From NCBI GenBank assembly GCA_944390575.1, contig CALXQJ010000002.1, positions 434,001 through 498,000 on the forward strand: a stretch of 64,000 bases of DNA, written 5' to 3'. The notes under the pieces are model-generated. The model saw only the letters and a program-made list of their open reading frames with translations. It had not been told where the DNA came from and did not search any database. Source of the DNA: an uncultured Spirochaetota bacterium (lineage in GTDB: Bacteria; Spirochaetota; Brachyspiria; Brachyspirales; Brachyspiraceae). This document shows, one piece after another, positions 27,959 to 36,643 of this stretch. The position numbers were made by a program, and so were the translations under genes. Within the stretch, counting starts at the first letter, position 1. Each line of letters starts with the position of its first letter.

Positions 27959-29911
27959 ATGGTAAAAAAGATAAAAGAGTTCTTTAAAAAAAGTGATAAG
28001 CCTTTTAATTATGGTGCAGTTACAGAAGAACATAGAAATAAATATTATGGAAAATTAGAAAAACACCCGTATAGAAGAATGATATCTTATGCTATGCGTC
28101 ATAAAAAATTATTTATACCTTCTTTTATACTAAGTGTTGGCTTTACTATTATAAATATAATACCGCCATTTTTTGGTCAAATGGCAATTGCTGTTACCGG
28201 TGGAAAAAGAGTTGCTATTTTAGATAAAATAAATAATTTGCCAATATTAAAGCAAATATCAAGTTTTAGTACTAGGAGATTTTTTGAAAGTATTGCTTCA
28301 AATACTGATTCTTTAGTTGATCCTATTATAATTCTACAATTTAGTGTTGTTATAATTATTGGATTTATTTATGTTATTTTAAGGGTTAGTTTTGATTATA
28401 TAAAAACATTTTTATTTCAATTTACTGCTCAAGAGATAGGTAAAGATGTACGCGCTGATATGATGAGAGGACTTCTTAATACAGATATAGCATATTTTAA
28501 ACAAGAGAAAGAAGGAGATATTATGAGTAGAGTAATTAATGAGTCTTCTTCTATTGAGAATTTTATATCTAACACTTTACCTAATATGATAACAGTACCT
28601 CTTACATTAATTCTTACTTTAACAATGCTGTTAATATTAAATGTAAAATTAACACTTGCTTGTTTTGTAGCGGCTCCATTAATTGCTATTGGTATAGATA
28701 AGATTTCTAAGCTTGTAAAAACAAGAGTATCTGCACAACAAAATATGCTTGGTTCAGCTGTTTCTATAGTTCAAGAAGATATTCGTGGAATTGAAGTTAT
28801 AAAAATATTTTCTAAGGAAGATGAAGAAGTTAATAGATATAAAGAGTCTTATAATAATCTTCTAACTTTAATGCGTAAGATATCTCTTCTAACATCTTTA
28901 AATAGACCTATGACAGAATTAGTGATGATAGTAGCTATGCTTATAATACTTTCATATGGTGGTTTTTTAATTTTTAAAGGTGAAATGCCTTTTGAGTATT
29001 TATGGGGATTTTTACTTTATATGCTTAATATATCAACTCCTGTACGTGATTTATCTGGTATATTTATAGGGCTACAATTTACTAAAGGTATAGCACAAAG
29101 AGTTTTTCAAATTATAGATTTACCATCTGAAAATGTAGATGATAAAACTAAGAAACCTATGAAAAAAATAGAACATTCTATTACATTTGAAGATGTTAAT
29201 TTTGAATATCCTAAAAGAGCCGATACTCAATCATTTCATTTAGGGCCGATTAATTTAAAAGTAAAAAAGGGTGATGTTGTTGCTTTTGTAGGTAATTCTG
29301 GAGGAGGAAAAACTACCCTTATAAGTTTGATTCCAAAATTATTTTCTCCAACTTCTGGAACTATAAGGTTTGACGGCATAGATTTGCAGGAACTAAATAC
29401 AAGAAGTGTTCGTAATGAAATAGGAGTTGTATCTCAAGAGAATATTTTATTTTATGGTACTGTAAAAGAAAATATTTTATATGCTAATAAGAATGCATCT
29501 GAGGCTGATCTTATGAGAGCAGCTCAAATAGCTCATTCTGATGAGTTTATTAAAAAACTTCCGCACGGATATGACACTCATATAGGTCCGCGTGGTGTTA
29601 TGTTATCTGGTGGACAAAGACAGAGATTAGCATTAGCTCGTGCGGTTCTGCAAAAACCTTCTATTTTAATACTTGATGAGGCTACTTCTGCACTTGATAC
29701 TGAATCTGAAATGTATGTACAAAAAGCTCTTAATGATATTATACATTTTCAAACTACGTTTGTAATTGCTCATAGACTTTCTACTATAAAAAATGCTACT
29801 CTTATTTGTGTAGTTGAAAATGGACAAATTATAGAATCTGGTACTCATGAGGAGCTTATTAAGAAGGGTGGTAAATATCAATATCTTTATTCGCTTCAGT
29901 TTAGAGAATAA
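27959..29911 (+). CDS. MsbA-like ABC exporter (fused membrane and ATPase domains)
   Basis: A 650-residue half-transporter. A roughly 50-residue cytoplasmic lead precedes six membrane helices (about 50-350), then the ATPase domain: Walker A GNSGGGKT, Q-loop VVSQENILFYGTV, signature LSGGQRQRLALARA, Walker B ILILDEATSALDTES, H-loop VIAHRLST. It would act as a homodimer exporting lipids, drugs or peptides; MsbA-type lipid A or lipo-oligosaccharide flipping is possible but unproven. It carries an unusual insert between the first two membrane helices (about residues 75-115, GKRVAILDKINNLPILKQ), presumably extracytoplasmic. It has a clear promoter at 27899-27927, and a TPR protein gene follows 31 bases downstream. 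Confidence 0.88.
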   Translation: MVKKIKEFFKKSDKPFNYGAVTEEHRNKYYGKLEKHPYRRMISYAMRHKKLFIPSFILSVGFTIINIIPPFFGQMAIAVTGGKRVAILDKINNLPILKQISSFSTRRFFESIASNTDSLVDPIIILQFSVVIIIGFIYVILRVSFDYIKTFLFQFTAQEIGKDVRADMMRGLLNTDIAYFKQEKEGDIMSRVINESSSIENFISNTLPNMITVPLTLILTLTMLLILNVKLTLACFVAAPLIAIGIDKISKLVKTRVSAQQNMLGSAVSIVQEDIRGIEVIKIFSKEDEEVNRYKESYNNLLTLMRKISLLTSLNRPMTELVMIVAMLIILSYGGFLIFKGEMPFEYLWGFLLYMLNISTPVRDLSGIFIGLQFTKGIAQRVFQIIDLPSENVDDKTKKPMKKIEHSITFEDVNFEYPKRADTQSFHLGPINLKVKKGDVVAFVGNSGGGKTTLISLIPKLFSPTSGTIRFDGIDLQELNTRSVRNEIGVVSQENILFYGTVKENILYANKNASEADLMRAAQIAHSDEFIKKLPHGYDTHIGPRGVMLSGGQRQRLALARAVLQKPSILILDEATSALDTESEMYVQKALNDIIHFQTTFVIAHRLSTIKNATLICVVENGQIIESGTHEELIKKGGKYQYLYSLQFRE

Positions 29912-29942
29912 AAATTTTTTGGTTAAAATATTTTGTTAGTAT

Positions 29943-31673
29943 ATGAATGAGCTTAATAAGTATTTAGATAGTATTAATAAATATATATATGAAAAAGAAT
30001 ATAAGTATGCTATTAGTATTTGTGAGTATGTAATTAAAGATATTGGATCTACTGATATTATTTTTATATATAAAAAAGCTTATTGTTATTATAAATTAGA
30101 AAAGTATAATATTGCTTTAATTAATTTCTTTAAAGTTGATAGTATAGATAATAATAATGCTATGTGTAAATATTATATTGGTAAATGCTACTATAAGCTT
30201 AATTCGGTGCGTAAATCTATAGAATATTTTAAAGATGCATTAAAGTTGGATGCTAGTAATGAATATTTTTTTCTTTGGGTTGGTATATCATATATACAAA
30301 TAGCGAAGAATAATAATGACTATAATATAGCTTTAGATTATCTTTTTAAAGCATTAGCTTTTAGAAATTATTTGGCTTATGAGTATATTAGTTATTGTTA
30401 TATTAAGCTTGAAAATTATAAAGATGCTTTGATATATTTAGAAAAATCTATAGAGTATAATGGAAATGATTATTCTACTCGCTATTATCTTTTTTATGTT
30501 TATTTTATATTAAGAAATTATGATGAGGCATTATATCATTTAAAGATTTCTATAGAGTTAAAAAAAGATGAGTTTGATAGTTGGTTTATGCTTGGGATTT
30601 TATACAAGATAAGAGGGGAGGATAAAAAGCTTTATCGGAGGGCTTTTAGTAATGCTCGTAAAATAGCTATTCATTGTAATGATGATAGTCTTACAGTTGT
30701 TTATTTAGAGAAGTTGATGAAAGCTGATGTTAATAATTATTTTAATTATTTATATCTTGGTATATTTACTTGTAGAGCTTCTAAAAATATTAGTGATTTA
30801 AAATATTCTTTATTTTTATTAAATAAGGCTTTGAAACTTAATAAAAAGCATAGAAAAACATATTTAGTATATTATACTATTGGACATATTAATTATGAGT
30901 TTGAAGAGTATAAGAAGGCTATTTATTATTTACTTAAGTCTATAAAGTTTAATAAGAATAAAGATAATTATTTTAAGAGATTTTATATTGGTATGTCTTA
31001 TTTTAAACTTGGAAAATATAAAAAAGCATTAATACATCTATTAAAAGCATCTAAATTTAATTCTACTATTGAGGTTTATAATCTTATTAAAGATATATAT
31101 AAAATAATTGGTAATAATGATAATTATGATAAGTATTTAAAAAAGATTCAAAATCTAAAAAGTATGAAAAAAGAAAAAAAATCTTATATTAATAATAAGT
31201 ATTTAGAACATTTTAATTCTATTAATTCTGATAGTATTTTTTATGATAAGGCTTTTTATAATAGAGTTGATGTTAAGAGACTTTTTTCAAATTTTGATAA
31301 TAGTATTATTAATATAAATAATTTTGTTAATTTTTTATTTGAAGATATTGAGTCTAGTAAAATATATAATAGCAGAAAGGCTGATAGTTTTGTTAATTTT
31401 GATAATTTAAAACTTAATGAGTTTATTAAATTGAGTATCAGAGTAAAAAATACTACTTTTAATAGTTTTATAAAAAATGATTATAATATGAGTATTATAT
31501 CTATTATAGATGATAGTACTGATGTATCTTATATAGAAAATATGATAAAGAATATAGATTCATTCTTTGAATATGCCTCTATTGCAGTACTTAATAATAT
31601 GCATCTTTATTATGGCAAGTATGATATAAAGTTGTATTATATTTTAATGCGACTTATGATAAAGAATATTTAA
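29943..31673 (+). CDS. Tetratricopeptide-repeat protein
   Basis: A 576-residue protein made almost wholly of tetratricopeptide repeats in its first 400 residues; repeated patterns such as YKLEKYNIALINFFKV, IEYFKDALKLDASNEYFFLWVG, ALIYLEKSIEYNGNDYSTRYYL and KKAIYYLLKSIKFNKN are visible. The remaining 175 residues are hydrophilic, Asn- and Ser-rich, and have no recognised domain. There is no signal peptide, so it is probably cytoplasmic and mediates protein-protein contacts. Its ribosome binding site is weak. It lies between the exporter and a lipoprotein gene, 22 bases before the latter. Codon use is biased strongly to A/T. Confidence 0.82.
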   Translation: MNELNKYLDSINKYIYEKEYKYAISICEYVIKDIGSTDIIFIYKKAYCYYKLEKYNIALINFFKVDSIDNNNAMCKYYIGKCYYKLNSVRKSIEYFKDALKLDASNEYFFLWVGISYIQIAKNNNDYNIALDYLFKALAFRNYLAYEYISYCYIKLENYKDALIYLEKSIEYNGNDYSTRYYLFYVYFILRNYDEALYHLKISIELKKDEFDSWFMLGILYKIRGEDKKLYRRAFSNARKIAIHCNDDSLTVVYLEKLMKADVNNYFNYLYLGIFTCRASKNISDLKYSLFLLNKALKLNKKHRKTYLVYYTIGHINYEFEEYKKAIYYLLKSIKFNKNKDNYFKRFYIGMSYFKLGKYKKALIHLLKASKFNSTIEVYNLIKDIYKIIGNNDNYDKYLKKIQNLKSMKKEKKSYINNKYLEHFNSINSDSIFYDKAFYNRVDVKRLFSNFDNSIININNFVNFLFEDIESSKIYNSRKADSFVNFDNLKLNEFIKLSIRVKNTTFNSFIKNDYNMSIISIIDDSTDVSYIENMIKNIDSFFEYASIAVLNNMHLYYGKYDIKLYYILMRLMIKNI

Positions 31674-31695
31674 TTATTATAAAGGCTTTTTATTT

Positions 31696-32073
31696 ATGAA
31701 AAATATTATATTTTTAATTTGTATTATTGTTATGCTATCATGTTATAATAAAAATAATGATAGTTCTTTTATAGCATTAGATTCTCCATTATCATTTCAA
31801 AATATAGGTATAAAACAATATATACCAAATGAGGTTAATAATAAAAAATATTATATTGTAAATACAAATATTGCTAAATTAGATTTTATATATCAGAATA
31901 TCGAATATATATATGTTGCCTCTACAAATAGTAATAGTTTATTTGTATATTTAGGTACAAATAGTATTTATTTTTATAATGATACTTTTTATTCTTTTTT
32001 ATCTAAAAAGAATAAATTATCAGATGAAGTACTCAATAAATTGAATATTATTTTTAATATTACTAATAAGTGA
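31696..32073 (+). CDS. Small lipoprotein of unknown function
   Basis: A 125-residue protein with a lipoprotein signal peptide: MKNIIFLICIIVMLSCYNKN, lipid-modified Cys at residue 16. The mature part, about 110 residues, contains ISPL-like hydrophobic strands (KYYIVNTNIAKLDFIYQNIE) and no recognisable domain. Its TGA stop overlaps the GTG start of the GntR regulator (GTGA), so the two are translationally coupled. A membrane-anchored periplasmic or surface location is expected. Confidence 0.72.
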   Translation: MKNIIFLICIIVMLSCYNKNNDSSFIALDSPLSFQNIGIKQYIPNEVNNKKYYIVNTNIAKLDFIYQNIEYIYVASTNSNSLFVYLGTNSIYFYNDTFYSFLSKKNKLSDEVLNKLNIIFNITNK

Positions 32074-32792
32074 AAATGAATTCAAAGTACGAGTATATTT
32101 ATAATTTAATCTTAGATAAAATTAGAAATGGATTTTTTAAAGAGGGAGATACTTTACCAAGTGAGTATACACTTATGAAAGAGTATAATGCCTCAAGAGA
32201 TACTATTAGAAAATCTCTTCAACTTTTATCTAATAATGGGTATATACAAAAAAGTAAAGGTAAGGGTTCTATAATTATAAACTCTGATATATATAATTTT
32301 GAGTTTAATGGTATTTATAGTTTTAAAGAAGTTGCATCAAAGATATATGGTAAAAAAGTAGAGACTATAGTACATAAGTGTGAATATATAAAAGCAGATA
32401 ATTTTATAAAGAAAGTATTAAAACTTAATGATAATAATGATATGATATGGTATATAGAGAGGGTTAGAAATATTGATAATGAAAAAATTATCTTAGATAT
32501 AGATTTTATTAATTCGTATATAATAAAAACTCTTGATAAAAAAATAGTTTCTAATTCTCTATATGAGTATATAGAAAATGAATTAAATCTTAAAATATCG
32601 TATGCAGAGCGAAATATTTTTTGCACATTTCCTACAGACTATGAGAGAAGTTTATTAGATATTAATAATTATAATATGCTTATAACTGTAGAGTCTAAAA
32701 CATTTTTATCAGATACAAGATTATTTCAATATACGCTTTCTAATCATAGACCTGATAAGTTTAGGTTTAAAGATTTCGCAAGAAGAAGATAG
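32070..32792 (+). CDS. treR: GntR/HutC-family regulator, probable trehalose repressor
   Basis: A 240-residue transcription factor with an N-terminal winged helix typical of GntR proteins (YIYNLILDKIRNGFFKEGDTLPSE, then TLMKEYNASRDTIRKSLQLLSNNGYIQKSKGKG) and a C-terminal UTRA ligand domain (IWYIERVRNIDNEKIILDIDF, ISYAERNIF, RPDKFRFKDFARRR). The UTRA ending RPDxFRFxxFARR is typical of TreR, which senses trehalose-6-phosphate. The trehalose PTS and hydrolase genes lie 3.8 kb downstream beyond the reverse-strand DUF445 gene, with a palindromic operator in their promoter. GTG at 32070 overlaps the preceding stop; an ATG two codons later is an alternative start. Confidence 0.82.
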   Translation: MKMNSKYEYIYNLILDKIRNGFFKEGDTLPSEYTLMKEYNASRDTIRKSLQLLSNNGYIQKSKGKGSIIINSDIYNFEFNGIYSFKEVASKIYGKKVETIVHKCEYIKADNFIKKVLKLNDNNDMIWYIERVRNIDNEKIILDIDFINSYIIKTLDKKIVSNSLYEYIENELNLKISYAERNIFCTFPTDYERSLLDINNYNMLITVESKTFLSDTRLFQYTLSNHRPDKFRFKDFARRR

Positions 32793-32794
32793 AA

Positions 32795-35700
32795 TTATAT
32801 TTTTTTTATAGTAGTATTTTTTACTATATTAATAATCATATTTATAAAGTAAACTATTGTGATAATTATTAATATTATAAAAAGTATATTTGATAGAGGT
32901 TTATTTGGATATTTTATTATAGCTAAATAAATACCTACAATACCACCAAAAGCACCATATATTTTTAATCTATTTAAATATTTTTTTGCAAATGAATTAA
33001 ATAAATCTTCTATATTTTTAGGATCCATATTATTTATTTCTTCTTTTGCTATATTTGAAAAATTAATATCATCTATTATTAAGTTAATATTTTCTTTGCA
33101 AGATGATAATACAGTGTTAAATAAATAATTTTTTGTTTCATCATCTATAATATTAGCTATATTAGAAGAGAAGTTTATAAATATATTATTTAATTCAGTA
33201 TTAGCTATTTTTATAAATATTTCATCATTATTAAGTTTATTTATTAAATTATTTATAGAAGTTTTGAACTTATTTATATCTATTATATTTTTATCTTGTA
33301 AGCTTAGTAGAAAATTATCAATATCTTTTTTATAGTTACTTATAAATATATTATTTACTATACTGTCTATGTTTTCTAATATAAAGTTTATTATATTTAA
33401 TTTTTCTAAATGAGCTAATATACTATTATAACTTTTTATATTTGTAATTTCTATAATAGAATTTTTTACATATATAGATACATACTCTAATAAATTATTT
33501 ATATACTTTTTTATTATCTTATTATCTACACTATTAAACAATAATATCATAGATTCTGATATATATTTTTTGTTTCCATAAAAAATATCTTCAATATAAT
33601 TTATCATTATCTCTTTTTTATAAATAGAGTTTCCATTTGTAAACTCAGATACATTTTTTTCTAAAATATTTTCATTAATAAAGCTTGATATTATTGATGT
33701 TAAGTTGTTTTTTATTTCTATTATAAATTTAGGTAGTTTTTTATTTATTATATTATAAACTATATTATGCACTAAATTTCTTGCCATATTAGCAGATGGG
33801 AACTCTCTAATTATAGAATTAACAATATTTTCTATATCATTATTTAGAATCTCTAATAATTTATTTTGTAAGCTACTTACTATATATTCACTATTATGCT
33901 TAAAAATATATATTAGCTCACCATTAAATAATTCTTTTACTTTCTTATTATTTGATTTTATAATAGAATTGTCTAATAATCTATATATAGCAAATCTAAA
34001 ATCTTTAGAGTTTGTAAATTTTAGAATAAAGTATAATATATAGTGTCTCACTTTACTAATGTTATTATCAACATAATCTATAAATAATTTATAAATATTA
34101 TCACTATTTTCTTTTATATATAAAAATAAATACTCTAATATTGATTCAATAATTTCTTTTCTATATTTAATTATTTCATCTTTGCTTATTATATTTTTAG
34201 TATTTTCTAAGTAGTTTATATTTATAATATAATTAATAATATTTTCATTAGATAGAATATTATTTATATTATTTTTTATATATACTATAATTTTATTAAT
34301 ATCTATTTCATCATAATTAGCTATATACTTTAAGAATATTTTATAATTATCCTTTATTATATTATTTTCTATTTCTTCTTTATTACTTATTATTTCTAAT
34401 ATTCCATCACGCTCCATCAATTTATCATTTACAAAGTCTGCCATAGAGTTAGCAAATCTCTCTTTTTCTGAAGCAACAGCACCCCAAAATACTTTTTTCT
34501 TTATTCCAAATAAAGGTTTATATGGCTTAAAAATAGAGTATATAGCAAGTACGTTTGTTATAACTCCAATAGATGCGTATAGTATAGGCTCTATTATATA
34601 ATTAAAAATACCAAAGTTTGTGTTGACATAATTTAGTGGAATAATATAAACAGATATAATGCCAAATATAGCACCTAAAAAAGCACCAACTATATTTATA
34701 GGTTCTAATTCCTTTCCCATAAAATCATTAGCCATGTTTGCTATTTTTTCATTACTAAGTTTATACATATTTTTCTTTATTGTATTTACAACTATAGATT
34801 CTAATATTTTAGATATTATGCTTTTTTCTTTTTCTATAAAGTTAATAATAGATTTATAAGACTGATTATTTATAAACTTATTTATATTATTTTCTTCTTT
34901 TATTATTAATTGATTTAAATAGTTCTCAGAGACTTTTTCTATTAGATTATCTAATAGCTTAAATATAGAGTTTAGTATGTTATCTATATCATTATATATA
35001 TCATACAAATATTTGCTTTTATTATTATCATATATTTTATTTATTATATTTATAATATATTCTTTACTATTTTCCAAAATAGAATATAAATTATTTATGT
35101 GTATACTTTCTAAGTTATCAATTTTATTTAATATCTTTATTTTTAGTGTATTATTTTTGTATATTATGTTTATAGCTTCTTTATATAAAAAGTTGTATAT
35201 ATTATCAATTATTTCTTCATTTATAATATTTTTTAATTTTATAGAAAGAATATTATTTATACAATTATCTGGTATATCATTAAGATTAAATATTATAATG
35301 TTATATATTGAGTTTTTTGCTTTTTCTATATTTACACTATCAAACTTATTTATAATATCAGCTATATTATTTTCTTTTAAATATTGAATTATATTATTTG
35401 TTATAATAATGCTACTATTTTTATTATTTTTATATTCATCTATATATGATATTATTTTTTTTATAATATCATACTTAGAAGATATATTTTGTAAAAAACT
35501 ATTTCTTATAGCATAAGCAATACCTTTAATCAAAATATTATCAATATTTTCAATTTCTTCATCTATAGCATTTTCAATTAAAGAATCAATTTTATTTTTA
35601 TTTTCTTCTATAAGAGTTATTATAGTATCTATAAGTTTTGGAAAATTATTTTTTAATATTTCTTGTAATTTTATAGATATATTATCATCTAATATTTCAT

Positions 35701-36514
35701 ATATTGTTTTATTTGTGTTTTTTAATTTATCAATAGCTATATCTAATAAATTATTAATTATATAATGTAGATTTTGATTTTCTGCTATATTTTTTATTAT
35801 ATTTTTTACTTCTATTTTATTTTCTATTTTTAGAATACTATATAAATCATTTTCTATTATATTATTGCAGAGATTATAAAATATTTTTTTAAGTTCAATT
35901 TCTTCAGAGATATTTATTATTAATTTATTTATATCTTTATTAAATAAAAATTTATTTAAAAATTCCTTTATAATTTTATCATATTCTTTTTTATTGCTTG
36001 AGTATGATTTATTTATTATATTGCTTATTAATTTATAATCTTTTTCATAATTTATTATTTCAGAGTATAGTTTATTAATAGAGTAGTAAAAATTTTCTTT
36101 ATCTATTAAGTCTTCCAATTTTATATTTCTTAAAACATAGCTTAGTATATTATCAAGATTATTACTTGTATTATCTTTTATATATTTTCTAAAATTATTT
36201 TTAGTATTTATAAATCCATTAATATTTTTAATTTTTATAGAAGTATTTGATATTATAGATTTTAATGTATTTTGAAAAAAACTTATAAGAGCATTTTCAA
36301 ATATATATTTTTTTATTTCTTTTAGAACAGTATGATAATTAATAATTTTTTCAGATATCATTATAGATACTGCGTCTATAAAATTATTTTTCTCACGTGC
36401 TATAATTCCATTTTTAGAAAATAATTTTTTTAAAGCTATAACATTAGTATAATACCCAGCAACAGCACCGAGAACTCCTGCAAATATTATCTGAAAAAGA
36501 AAAGAGTTTATCAT
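32795..36514 (-). CDS. Giant duplicated DUF445 membrane protein
   Basis: A 1239-residue protein. The N-terminus FQIIFAGVLGAVAGYYTNVIALKKLF followed by FSKNGIIAREKNNFIDAVS is the opening signature of DUF445 proteins, which are normally some 400 residues. A second, closely similar unit begins near residue 625: GAFLGAIFGIISV, SIGVITNVLAIYSIFKPYKPLFGIKK in two blocks, and GAVASEKERFANSMADFVN. A third hydrophobic part closes the protein (KIYGAFGGIVGIYLAI, then a membrane helix pair). Between them lie long helical, Ile/Asn/Lys-rich stretches. It therefore looks like a tandem fusion of two DUF445 units. The family is membrane-bound and of unknown function. It has a strong promoter (36526-36553) and lies between treR and the trehalose genes. 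Confidence 0.75.
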   Translation of the reverse strand: MINSFLFQIIFAGVLGAVAGYYTNVIALKKLFSKNGIIAREKNNFIDAVSIMISEKIINYHTVLKEIKKYIFENALISFFQNTLKSIISNTSIKIKNINGFINTKNNFRKYIKDNTSNNLDNILSYVLRNIKLEDLIDKENFYYSINKLYSEIINYEKDYKLISNIINKSYSSNKKEYDKIIKEFLNKFLFNKDINKLIINISEEIELKKIFYNLCNNIIENDLYSILKIENKIEVKNIIKNIAENQNLHYIINNLLDIAIDKLKNTNKTIYEILDDNISIKLQEILKNNFPKLIDTIITLIEENKNKIDSLIENAIDEEIENIDNILIKGIAYAIRNSFLQNISSKYDIIKKIISYIDEYKNNKNSSIIITNNIIQYLKENNIADIINKFDSVNIEKAKNSIYNIIIFNLNDIPDNCINNILSIKLKNIINEEIIDNIYNFLYKEAINIIYKNNTLKIKILNKIDNLESIHINNLYSILENSKEYIINIINKIYDNNKSKYLYDIYNDIDNILNSIFKLLDNLIEKVSENYLNQLIIKEENNINKFINNQSYKSIINFIEKEKSIISKILESIVVNTIKKNMYKLSNEKIANMANDFMGKELEPINIVGAFLGAIFGIISVYIIPLNYVNTNFGIFNYIIEPILYASIGVITNVLAIYSIFKPYKPLFGIKKKVFWGAVASEKERFANSMADFVNDKLMERDGILEIISNKEEIENNIIKDNYKIFLKYIANYDEIDINKIIVYIKNNINNILSNENIINYIININYLENTKNIISKDEIIKYRKEIIESILEYLFLYIKENSDNIYKLFIDYVDNNISKVRHYILYFILKFTNSKDFRFAIYRLLDNSIIKSNNKKVKELFNGELIYIFKHNSEYIVSSLQNKLLEILNNDIENIVNSIIREFPSANMARNLVHNIVYNIINKKLPKFIIEIKNNLTSIISSFINENILEKNVSEFTNGNSIYKKEIMINYIEDIFYGNKKYISESMILLFNSVDNKIIKKYINNLLEYVSIYVKNSIIEITNIKSYNSILAHLEKLNIINFILENIDSIVNNIFISNYKKDIDNFLLSLQDKNIIDINKFKTSINNLINKLNNDEIFIKIANTELNNIFINFSSNIANIIDDETKNYLFNTVLSSCKENINLIIDDINFSNIAKEEINNMDPKNIEDLFNSFAKKYLNRLKIYGAFGGIVGIYLAIIKYPNKPLSNILFIILIIITIVYFINMIINIVKNTTIKKI

Positions 36515-36525
36515 AAGATATTTTT

Positions 36526-36553
36526 ATTATATTCTATAACTAAAAATTGTCAA
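36526..36553 (-). promoter_or_regulatory. Promoter of the DUF445 gene
   Basis: On the reverse strand a perfect TTGACA (36553-36548) and a perfect TATAAT (36531-36526) are 16 bases apart, beginning 12 bases upstream of the ATG at 36514, so the transcript leader would be very short or absent. Confidence 0.7.
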
Positions 36554-36582
36554 AAAGATTGTTTATATATTTGTTATATTTC

Positions 36583-36611
36583 TTGACAAAGTTGTACGTA
36601 CATGTTGTAAT
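36583..36611 (+). promoter_or_regulatory. Trehalose operon promoter with internal operator palindrome
   Basis: TTGACA (36583-36588), a 17-base spacer and TGTAAT (36606-36611) form a near-consensus promoter 33 bases before the start of the PTS gene. The spacer holds the perfect palindrome TGTACGTACA (36593-36602), resembling TGTATATACA-type TreR operators of Firmicutes. A repressor bound there would block polymerase. This is the expected target of the GntR regulator encoded at 32070-32792. Confidence 0.75.
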
Positions 36612-36643
36612 ATATTTTAGTATTGTAAGTAGAGGGTATTTCT

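Noticed and set aside
32315-32626. Reverse-strand open frame of 103 codons inside treR
   Set aside because: Antisense to the well-supported regulator; no start signal or family match.
34977-35387. Forward open frame of 136 codons, hydrophobic, inside the DUF445 gene
   Set aside because: A shadow of the Asn/Ile/Lys-rich coding strand; the reverse-strand gene is continuous and has the family signatures and promoter.
36583-36602. Inverted TTTGT/ACAAA pair around the trehalose -35 box as a second operator
   Set aside because: Arms are short and expected by chance in such AT-rich sequence; only the central TGTACGTACA is convincing.
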